Of a stretch of 15,853 nt of DNA, positions 1 to 7,500 are shown one piece after another. Positions within the stretch are counted from its first letter, which is position 1, and each line of letters begins with the position of its first letter. Below the pieces are notes generated by a model. It was given only the letters and a program-made list of their open reading frames with translations, ran no database searches and was not told where the DNA came from. The stretch comes from Candidatus Izemoplasma sp. (GTDB lineage: Bacteria; Bacillota_I; Bacilli_A; Izemoplasmatales; Izemoplasmataceae), in NCBI GenBank assembly GCA_007116205.1, contig SKIY01000074.1, forward strand, positions 1 to 15,853, given 5' to 3'. A program made the position numbers and the translations under genes.

Positions 1-1839
1 AAAAAAGTTTGTGTTGCGGCATATGTTAATGATGACCTCTATGATCGCAATCGCCCTATTACTGAGGATGCAACCGTCGAGATTATCACTAAAGATGATG
101 AAGCTGCTTTAGAGGTTTTGAATCATTCAACTGCACATTTAATGGCTCAAGCAGTTAAGCGTTTGTTCGAAGATGCCCAGTTTGGTGTCGGACCTGCGAT
201 TAAAGACGGGTTTTATTATGATATTGCAACCAGTCATAAGATTACTGAAAGTGATTTACCAAAGATTGAACAAGAAATGCGTCGTATCATTAAAGAACAA
301 ACCGATATGGAGCGTGAAGTAATTTCTAAAGAAGCAGCATTAGAAAGATTTAAAGACGACCCATATAAAATAGAACTTATTGAAGATTTGGCGGAAGATG
401 AATCTATTTCTATTTATACCCAAGGTGAGTTTGTTGATCTTTGCCGGGGCGGTCATGTTGGAAATACGCGGTATATTCAACATTTTAAATTACTAAGTGT
501 TGCGGGTGCGTATTGGCGTGGGGATTCTGACCGCGATATGTTACAGCGTATTTATGGTACGAGTTGGTTTACTAAAGAAGACTTAAACAAGCATATAAAC
601 ATTTTGAAAGAGCGTAAAGAGCGCGATCATCGTCGTTTAAACAAGCAGTTAAAGATTTTTGATATATACGAAGAGTCTGGTAAAGGGCTTGCTTTTTGGC
701 TGCCAAATGGTTATACCATTAGAAGAGCACTTGAAGACTATGTGTATAAACTTGAACGCAAAGCAGGCTATCAACATGTATCCACACCGATATTAGGGAG
801 CAAAACACTTTATCAATTAAGTGGACATTGGGATTTGTATCGCGATAACATGTTCCCACCGATGAAGCAAGATGATGAAGAGTTTGTGTTGCGTCCGATG
901 AGCTGTCCACATCATATGCTTATTTACCGTTCTGAATTACGCAGCTACCGCGATTTACCGATTCGGTACGCAGAGATAGTCACCCAACATCGGTATGAAG
1001 CGAGTGGGTCTTTAACAGGTCTTGAACGTGTTCGAGCGATGACATTAACGGATTCACATATATTTGTGCGCAAAGATCAAATTAAAGAAGAAGTGCTTGC
1101 GGCATATCAGTTAATACTAAAAGCCATTAGTGATTTAGGATTAAAAATAGATTATATTGAGCTCGCTTTACGCGACAATGAAAAAGGAAAATTCCACAAC
1201 AATGATAAACTGTGGGATGAAGCTGAAGCGATGCTAAAAGCGTTGCTTGATGAAGAAAATATTACGTATAAAATTATGACGGGTGAAGCTGCGTTTTATG
1301 GGCCGAAAATCGATATTCAAGTACGTACAGCGATGGATCATGTGATTACGATGAGTACGGTTCAACTTGATTTCTTAATGCCGGAACGTTTTGATTTAAC
1401 GTACATCGGTGCAGATGGTGAGAAGCATCGTCCCGTTGTAATCCACCGAGGATTAATATCAACATGGGAACGGTTAATGAGCATTTTAATGGAACAGTAT
1501 AAAGGGGCTTTTCCGTTATGGTTAGCACCAGAACAAATAAAAGTAATTCCTGTTAATAACGATGCCCATGGCGATTATGCACAAGCATTAAACGCGCGCT
1601 TTGTTGATGAGGATTTGAGAAGTGCTTTAGATACAAGAGAAGAAAAACTTGGCTATAAGATTCGTGAAGCACAGACACAAAAGATACCGTATCAACTGGT
1701 AATTGGTGACCAAGAGGTTACGAATGAAACGGTGACGTATCGTCGTTATGGTGAGAAAGAACAAGCGACGGTTTCTGTGGATGATTTTGTACAAATGATT
1801 CGAAAAGAGATTCGTGAAAAGACATTAAGACATGAATAA
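1..1839 (+). CDS. thrS: Threonyl-tRNA synthetase, 5'-truncated by window edge
   Basis: This class II synthetase charges tRNA-Thr with threonine in the cytoplasm. The reading frame is open from base 1, and the first codons give the end of a TGS domain (VNDDLYDRNRPI..., then a VEII strand), so roughly 30 N-terminal residues are missing. The TTG at 118 is not the start, because homology runs straight through it. Next comes the editing (N2) domain with HSTAH just after base 120 and the CRGGH motif near 440. The catalytic core follows, with RPMSCPHH near 895 (zinc Cys and a His), RYEASG motif 2 near 990, YGPKID near 1300 and VIHRG near 1436. The C-terminal anticodon-binding domain includes DTREEKLGYKIREAQ near 1630. 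The visible 612 residues fit a family length of about 640. The gene is followed by a hairpin terminator and converges on rqcH. Its leader, where a Thr T-box might lie, is outside the window. Confidence 0.97.
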   Translation, partial: KKVCVAAYVNDDLYDRNRPITEDATVEIITKDDEAALEVLNHSTAHLMAQAVKRLFEDAQFGVGPAIKDGFYYDIATSHKITESDLPKIEQEMRRIIKEQTDMEREVISKEAALERFKDDPYKIELIEDLAEDESISIYTQGEFVDLCRGGHVGNTRYIQHFKLLSVAGAYWRGDSDRDMLQRIYGTSWFTKEDLNKHINILKERKERDHRRLNKQLKIFDIYEESGKGLAFWLPNGYTIRRALEDYVYKLERKAGYQHVSTPILGSKTLYQLSGHWDLYRDNMFPPMKQDDEEFVLRPMSCPHHMLIYRSELRSYRDLPIRYAEIVTQHRYEASGSLTGLERVRAMTLTDSHIFVRKDQIKEEVLAAYQLILKAISDLGLKIDYIELALRDNEKGKFHNNDKLWDEAEAMLKALLDEENITYKIMTGEAAFYGPKIDIQVRTAMDHVITMSTVQLDFLMPERFDLTYIGADGEKHRPVVIHRGLISTWERLMSILMEQYKGAFPLWLAPEQIKVIPVNNDAHGDYAQALNARFVDEDLRSALDTREEKLGYKIREAQTQKIPYQLVIGDQEVTNETVTYRRYGEKEQATVSVDDFVQMIRKEIREKTLRHE

Positions 1840-1866
1840 AGCGGCAAAAGCCGCTTTATTTTTTTT
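1838..1866. terminator. Shared terminator between convergent thrS and rqcH
   Basis: There is an 8-bp stem AAAGCGGC/GCCGCTTT (1838-1845 with 1850-1857) with an AAAA loop, followed on the plus strand by TTATTTTTTTT up to 1866. It works best for thrS. On the minus strand the stem is followed only by TTTATT, so termination of rqcH would be weaker. The thrS stop codon (1837-1839) and the rqcH stop codon (1856-1858) both overlap the stem. Confidence 0.9.
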
Positions 1867-3514
1867 GTTTTAAGGATTGTATGAATGTAGTGTCTGGGTC
1901 AATGTAAATGGTTTTTTGTTGCGAGTACCGTACAAAACTTGGGAGCTTTCCTGGTATTTTTTTAATGTTTCTCACTTCCGTATAATCAACAGGGACACTT
2001 GAGCTATGCCGTAGTTTTGAATAATAAGCTGCTAAGTTTGAGGCCGCTCGAATGATGTCTTCTTTTAGTGGAAAGCTTGATTTCACGACGACATGACTAC
2101 CGGGTGCGTTTTGTACATGGAACCATACATCATTATGTTTTGCTAAGTCATGGGTTATTTTTTCGTTTTGCAGGTTGTTTTTTCCAACCATTATTTCAAT
2201 GTTATCAAATAAATAGGTGGTGATGTTTGTGCGTTTTTGTTTTCCTTTTTTTGTTTGTTTTTTCAAATATTTTAGGGATTGTAGCTCGCTGCGTATTTCT
2301 TCTAAATCTTGAAGACTTGCTTGGTCGATTTGGCTTTCAATGACTTGAAAGTATTCGAGTTCGTGCTTGGCTTTTCGCATTTCTTTTTTTATGTAGGGTA
2401 TACTGGTTTTACGTTTTTTATAGCGTTTGAAGTAAGCATCGCTGTTTTGTATAGGTGTTTTAGTTGGGTCTAAAGGAATGCGTACAGGTGTTTGTGTATA
2501 ATAGTCTGTTATGTTTAGGTGTTTATCACCTTTTTTTATGAGGTGTTGATAGCTTAATATAAATTCACCATTTCGTCTAATCGTTTCTAGGTCGTCTGTT
2601 TTGTTTAAATCTTTCTGAAGTTTTTCCCGTTTGTTTTTTAATTTATCGATTTGTCGCGCAACAAACTGGGTTAAGTCTTTGGCTTTTTGTTTGCGTTTAT
2701 CAGCGGTGTCCCGCTCATAAAAATATGTATCAAAAAGTGCTGTGGTTGTTTTGAAGGTGGTTTTTACGCCGTCAATATGCGTTAAGTCTAGATAACTAAA
2801 GGTCGCTTTTTTATTGAGGGTGATGTTGTAGTTGGTTTCTTGTAACATTGACTTAAACAAGGTGATACGGTCAATGTTAGGAAGTAGTCTGTGTTTGTAC
2901 TCATGAATAAATAAAGGAGAAATACCTGATAGATTTTGGAGATAATCTTTGACACTTTCTAAGGGTGTCTTTTCTAAAAACGCTGTTAAAGTGTCTTCAT
3001 TATAAGGGTTAATGCGTTCATCGGTCGGATATCGGTATTGTGCACCTGGGACTATTGTTCGATCTTGTTGGTCGAATGGGCCGGTGTGTTTGATGGCGTC
3101 TAACACTTTTTTGTTCTCATCTAATAAGATGATATTGGCATCTTTGCCTAAGGCTTCAAAGATAAGATATTTGTGTGTTAAATCGCCTAAATCATTTGTG
3201 GTTTTTAGTGTAAATGTAGCGATGCGATCGTTGTGGTGTTGCTGAATTGCTTCGATGCGAGACCCCTCGATGTGCTTTCGCAAAAACATACAAAACATCG
3301 GTGGGTGACTTGGTTTATCATAGGTGTTTTCGGTTTGGTGTAGTCGTGTATATTGCGGAGATATACTCATTAAAAAGGTGCTGTTTTGTTTCCCGCGCAC
3401 CTGAAATAATAAATCGTATTCGGAGAGTTGATATATTTTTGTAATGCGTGTACTGAGAAGGGTGTTGTTTAATTCTTTAATGACCCGTCTCAACATAATA
3501 CCGTCAAAGCTCAT
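1856..3514 (-). CDS. rqcH: NFACT-family ribosome quality control factor RqcH (FbpA/Rqc2 homologue)
   Basis: RqcH-type proteins bind obstructed 50S subunits carrying peptidyl-tRNA and recruit tRNA-Ala to add C-terminal Ala tails that mark the stalled chain for proteolysis. The N-terminus MSFDGIMLRRVIKEL is typical of the family. The NDR motif (Asp96-Arg97) matches the Asp-Arg pair known to be needed for tailing in Bacillus subtilis RqcH. A Lys/Glu-rich coiled coil covers about residues 280-430, and the C-terminal NFACT-R domain carries the hallmark NDVWFHVQNAPGSHVV. Length is 552 residues, normal for the family. I start at the ATG at 3514 rather than the upstream TTG at 3526: GGTGAT sits 4 bases before this ATG, and the predicted transcription start falls near 3524. 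It is the only minus-strand gene here and diverges from gmk. Its coding strand is rich in A and C, as expected of a lagging-strand gene. Older annotations call it fibronectin-binding protein. Confidence 0.94.
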   Translation of the reverse strand: MSFDGIMLRRVIKELNNTLLSTRITKIYQLSEYDLLFQVRGKQNSTFLMSISPQYTRLHQTENTYDKPSHPPMFCMFLRKHIEGSRIEAIQQHHNDRIATFTLKTTNDLGDLTHKYLIFEALGKDANIILLDENKKVLDAIKHTGPFDQQDRTIVPGAQYRYPTDERINPYNEDTLTAFLEKTPLESVKDYLQNLSGISPLFIHEYKHRLLPNIDRITLFKSMLQETNYNITLNKKATFSYLDLTHIDGVKTTFKTTTALFDTYFYERDTADKRKQKAKDLTQFVARQIDKLKNKREKLQKDLNKTDDLETIRRNGEFILSYQHLIKKGDKHLNITDYYTQTPVRIPLDPTKTPIQNSDAYFKRYKKRKTSIPYIKKEMRKAKHELEYFQVIESQIDQASLQDLEEIRSELQSLKYLKKQTKKGKQKRTNITTYLFDNIEIMVGKNNLQNEKITHDLAKHNDVWFHVQNAPGSHVVVKSSFPLKEDIIRAASNLAAYYSKLRHSSSVPVDYTEVRNIKKIPGKLPSFVRYSQQKTIYIDPDTTFIQSLKQKK

Positions 3515-3530
3515 AGTTATCACCAACGCT

Positions 3531-3539
3531 ATTATAGCA
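3531..3539 (-). promoter_or_regulatory. Extended -10 promoter of rqcH
   Basis: Read on the minus strand this is TGC-TATAAT, a perfect -10 hexamer with the TGn extension. The -35 position (about 3554-3559, AAGGTT) is poor. Transcription would start near 3524, leaving a leader of only about 10 bases before the ATG at 3514. Confidence 0.7.
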
Positions 3540-3566
3540 TATTCCTTAAAAAAAACCTTTTTTTAC

Positions 3567-3595
3567 TTACAATTACTGCGCAAAAGTGTTATTAT
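3567..3595 (+). promoter_or_regulatory. Promoter of gmk-rpoZ
   Basis: TTACAA (3567-3572) and TATTAT (3590-3595) are separated by 17 bases, a reasonable vegetative sigma factor promoter. It lies back to back with the rqcH promoter in the 115-base divergent intergenic region. The predicted leader is about 28 bases long and carries AGGGAGG 6 bases ahead of the gmk ATG. Confidence 0.6.
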
Positions 3596-3629
3596 ATTAT
3601 AAAACAGTTTTCTGCTAGGGAGGACCTGT

Positions 3630-4259
3630 ATGAAGTTAAATGAACGCGGCTTGCTTATTGTGCTCAGCGGTCCCTCTGGGGTCGGGAAAGGTACTGTGCG
3701 CAAGGCTCTTTTTGAAATGGAGGGCCACGATCTTGTTTATTCGACATCAATGACGACACGACCACCGCGTGAGGGTGAAGCGGAAGGTGTCGATTATTAT
3801 TTTGTCAGTAAAGAAGAGTTCGAGGAACGGATTAAAAATGATGCGTTTTTAGAGTGGGCACAGTTTGTTGGACATTATTACGGAACACCTCGAGATAAAG
3901 TTGAGGAACAATTAAAGTTAGGGAAAGAGGTTGTTCTTGAAATTGAGGTCCAAGGAGCACTTCAAGTACGAGAGAAGACAAGTGATGCCGTGTTTGTGTT
4001 TATTGCACCACCGAACAAAGAGTCGTTATATCGACGTCTGTTAAGACGTGGTACAGAATCAAATGAAGTGATTCAAAAGCGAATGGATAAAGCGCAGCGG
4101 GAATTTCCTTTAGCGCATAAATATGACTATATCGTTGTCAATGATGAAGTGACCAATGCGGCAGATCGTATTTTAGCAATCATTCGCGCTGAACATGCAA
4201 AGACTGAACGATCAATACATAAATATAATCAACTATTGGAGGTAATTGAAAATGAGTAA
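3630..4259 (+). CDS. gmk: Guanylate kinase
   Basis: Gmk phosphorylates GMP (and dGMP) to GDP with ATP, and is essential for making GTP and dGTP and for recycling cGMP. The 209-residue protein has the Walker A P-loop GPSGVGKG at residues 14-21. The GMP-binding segment follows, with STSMTTRPPREGE (38-50), DYYFVS (55-60), FLEWA (73-77) and HYYGT (82-86). Next are the EIEVQGA strand and the LID region RLLRRGTE with its arginines. The length is typical of bacterial Gmk. The ATG is preceded by AGGGAGG at 3617-3623. The gene's last 8 bases overlap the start of rpoZ, so the two are almost certainly cotranscribed and translationally coupled. In Bacillus gmk also sits directly before rpoZ, and the Firmicute enzyme is a known target of (p)ppGpp inhibition. 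That regulation is family knowledge, not visible here. Confidence 0.98.
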   Translation: MKLNERGLLIVLSGPSGVGKGTVRKALFEMEGHDLVYSTSMTTRPPREGEAEGVDYYFVSKEEFEERIKNDAFLEWAQFVGHYYGTPRDKVEEQLKLGKEVVLEIEVQGALQVREKTSDAVFVFIAPPNKESLYRRLLRRGTESNEVIQKRMDKAQREFPLAHKYDYIVVNDEVTNAADRILAIIRAEHAKTERSIHKYNQLLEVIENE

Positions 4260-4476
4260 ATATAAAGGATTAAATGAAGAAGGTTTACGGTACCCATCAA
4301 TTGATGACTTACTTGTTAAGATTGATTCGAAGTACAAATTGGCTTATACTGCAGCATTGCGCGCTAAAATGTTGAAAGAAAAAGAGGATACAACGATTGA
4401 ACCTAAGTGTGTGAAACCGGTTGGTATTGCACTCGAAGAAATCGAGAACGATAAGATTTATATTGAGTTTGAGTAA
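4252..4476 (+). CDS. rpoZ: DNA-directed RNA polymerase omega subunit
   Basis: Omega is the small RNA polymerase subunit that wraps the C-terminal tail of beta' and assists core assembly and stability. The 74-residue product has the conserved core LRYPSIDDLLVKIDSKYKL, then AYTAALRAKML, near residues 11-42. It ends in an acidic tail containing GIALEEIENDKIYIEFE, matching the short Gram-positive form. I choose the ATG at 4252: GGAGG at 4238-4242 is 9 bases upstream, whereas the in-frame TTG at 4246 would sit only 3 bases from it. The start lies inside the gmk coding end (8-base overlap), and a strong terminator follows the stop at once. coaBC and priA, which follow rpoZ in Bacillus, are absent here. 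Confidence 0.95.
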   Translation: MSKYKGLNEEGLRYPSIDDLLVKIDSKYKLAYTAALRAKMLKEKEDTTIEPKCVKPVGIALEEIENDKIYIEFE

Positions 4477-4501
4477 AGCAGAATTTTTCTGCTTTTTTTT
4501 T
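4475..4501 (+). terminator. Intrinsic terminator of the gmk-rpoZ operon
   Basis: The stem AAAGCAGAA/TTCTGCTTT (4475-4483 with 4487-4495) has a 3-base loop and runs into a T tract ending at 4501. The 5' arm starts within the rpoZ stop codon. It separates gmk-rpoZ from polC. Confidence 0.9.
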
Positions 4502-4521
4502 GCTTTTGAAGGTTATCTATA

Positions 4522-4530
4522 TGCTATAAT
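4522..4530 (+). promoter_or_regulatory. Extended -10 promoter of polC
   Basis: TGC-TATAAT is a perfect extended -10 element. Nothing at the correct distance upstream resembles TTGACA; the TTGAAG at 4507 is too close. The surrounding ATGCTATAAT decamer is identical to the one ahead of rqcH. The predicted start near 4537 leaves a leader of about 20 bases with GGAG at 4546-4549. Confidence 0.7.
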
Positions 4531-4556
4531 AAAAGAGACCAAAATGGAGTGACAAT

Positions 4557-7500
4557 ATGGAAGCACAGTTTAAGAAGTTATTGAAGTTTTTAAATCTAGA
4601 AGACAAAACTTCAACCATTACTGGCAAACTCATCGAGTTAACTGTCGATGAAGGGCGTCGTGAATGGTTTTTTAATATTGAGTTAAAAAAGCCGTTAAAC
4701 GTTGAAGATTTTGCGCTGTTTGAGCAACGGCTTAAAAACGTTACGATGTTGGCGCGATCTTGTGATCATGTGAAGTATCAAATTGAGTATGAAACGATGG
4801 ATCATACGTATTTGTTAGCGTATTACCATCATGCTTTAGACGTGTTAACTGCATCGCGGTCTCGTTATAAAGCGCTGGCTGGGTTTGAAGTGGAAATTGA
4901 TAATGATGAGATCATTTTGATTTGTCCAAAAGATGGGAATTATGTTGAAAATATGTTGTTTGATATTAAGCAATATTTATTAATGATTGGCTTTGATACA
5001 GAAATACATATTCGTTATTGTGATAAAACGCCTTCGATTTCAGAACGAATTGAGAAGGAAGATTTAGAAGAGATTGAAGAAGCTGAACGCATGGCACCGG
5101 TAAAACAAGATGTTAAGCACTACCTTCAATATAAAGGTCGTGAAGTGAATAAAATTTCGCACAATATCCAAGATATACCTGTTGGTGATGCTTCTTTAAC
5201 GACGTATAAATCGATGCATCATAAGGCGGATTTCACGATTGAAGCCAGTGTCATGAGTGTTGATGAGCGCAAGTTGAATAATCGTACCACTTTGTTTACG
5301 TTTGTGTTGAGTGATGAAAACGATTCGATCTATGTGAAGAAGTTTGTGTATGATAAAGAAGAGTTAGTGTTTTTGAGAGAGACGCTACCACATATGCATA
5401 TGAAAGTGCAGGGAAGTGCACAATATGATAAGTTCGTTGATGAGGTTGTTTTAACGGCGTTAACGCTTGAGCGGACCAAGGAACCCATCCATAAGGCAGA
5501 ACGTAAAGATGAAGCTGCTAAAAAACGTGTTGAGCTTCATTTACATTCAAAAATGTCGACGCTAGATGGTATTGATAGTATTGAAGATTATGTGGATACT
5601 GCCGTTCGTTTTAAACATAAAGCGATTGCTTTGACGGACCATAATACGGTTCAAGGGTTTCCAGAGTTTTACCACGCAACAAAAGGTAAACCGATTAAGC
5701 CTATTTATGGGGTTGAGCTCAATCTTGTCGTTGAAGATGATGTTGCGATGGCTTGGAATGATTATCAAGGATCTTTACGGGATGCAACCTATACTGTTTT
5801 TGATATTGAAACCACAGGACTTTCTGTTGATTTTTCTAAAATCATTGAGATTTCGGCATTAAAAATACGGAATCATCAAGTCATTGAACGATTTAATAAA
5901 TTTGTAAACCCGCATCAAAAATTAAGTGAGTTTACAAAGAAGTTGACTGGTATTACACAAAAAGATGTTGATGACGCTGAAAATATTGATGTTGTTATGA
6001 AAGCATTTAAAGCGTTTTTTGAGGGCACGATTATGGTTGCGCATAATGCCCGTTTTGATATGGCCCATATTTATGAAAACTTAAAAAAACTTGATTTATA
6101 TGAAACGGATTATCCAACGATTGATACGCTGCAAATTGCGAGACAGTTGTATGCAAATGCGTTGAAACGGTTTAATTTAAAAGCGGTCGCCAAATATTTT
6201 AAAGTAGAGTTAAAACGTCACCATCGTGCAGAATACGATACAAGTGCTACGGCGGATATTTTTAATTATATGTTAACGGATCTCGATAAGTTTGGTGTTA
6301 AGACATTTGAACAGTTGGCCAATGTTGAGAAGCACTTGAAGCAAGTGAATATTTATGCGAATGCAATGGCGAAACATATGAATATTTTGGTAAAAAATGC
6401 AGTGGGATTGAAAAACTTATTTAAGTTGGTTTCTTTAGCGAATACGGAATATTATTTTAAAGAAGCGTTGATTCCTAAAAGGGTTTTGGATAAACACCGC
6501 GAAGGGTTATTGTTTGGTAGCGGATGTATGAATAGTCGTTTATTTGAGATTGCTTTAAACTTAGGTGAGGAAGCGTTGCTTGATGCGGCGAAATATTATG
6601 ATTTTTTAGAAATTCAACCGTTTGAAGATTATTTACATTTGCAACGAGATATAGATAATGTTGAGGATACGATTGAGCAGGTGCTTCGTAAAATTATTCG
6701 GGTTGGGAAACAGTTAAATATTCCTGTTGTTGCAACAAGTGATGCACACCATATTGAGGCACATGCAAAGATGTTCCGTGATATTTATGTACAAACACCT
6801 GTCGTTGGGGGCGGATTACATCCCCTTGAGCGTTATGATGATATTCCTAGTCAGTATTTCCGCACGACCGATGAGATGCTACAGGCGTTTCCGTTTTTAG
6901 AGGCAAACGACGTGCATGAAATTGTTGTAGAAAATTCTGTGAAGATTGCTAATATGATTGAAGATGTGACAGTCTTTAAAAAAGAATTATATGCACCAAC
7001 GGATGATTTTTTAGCACACGCTGGTGTGCCATCTGTAGAGAAGAAGATGAAGTCGGACGTTTATGAACGGGCGTATGCGCTTTACGGTAATCCGCTCCCG
7101 CCTTTAGTAAACGATCGTTTGAATAAAGAAATGGAAAGCATTTTAAAAAACAAGTTTTCAACCGTGTATTATATATCGCATTTGTTGGTTAAAAAATCGC
7201 TTGATGAAGGGTATTTGGTTGGCTCACGTGGAAGTGTTGGGTCCAGTTTAGTTGCAACGTTTATGGATATTACTGAAGTAAATCCATTACCACCACATTA
7301 TGTATGTCCGAAATGTCATTTTTCATGTTTTAAAATGAGCCCAGATGAAAAGAAAAAGTATGGGGTTCGTGATGATGAACGGGCGCACCAGCAGTTACTT
7401 GAAGAAGTATCAAGTGGGTTTGATTTAAAACCGTTAACATGTCCAAAGTGTGAACATGATATGAAAAAAGATGGACATGATATTCCGTTTGAAACGTTTT

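Noticed and set aside
118..120. TTG as the thrS start codon
   Set aside because: The frame is open upstream and encodes recognisable TGS-domain sequence, so the gene begins before the window.
3012..3444. Two plus-strand open frames (77 and 65 codons) within rqcH
   Set aside because: Both are antisense to the NFACT-N region of rqcH. The predicted peptides are Cys- and Ser-rich with no recognisable motif.
1856..3514. rqcH product as a surface fibronectin-binding adhesin
   Set aside because: The older family name suggests this, but there is no signal peptide or anchor, and the NDR and NFACT-R motifs point to the cytoplasmic ribosome rescue role.
3515..3526. Upstream TTG start for rqcH giving four extra residues
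   Set aside because: The GTG within this extension forms part of the Shine-Dalgarno of the ATG at 3514, the family starts with MSFDG, and the TTG would lie at or before the predicted transcription start.
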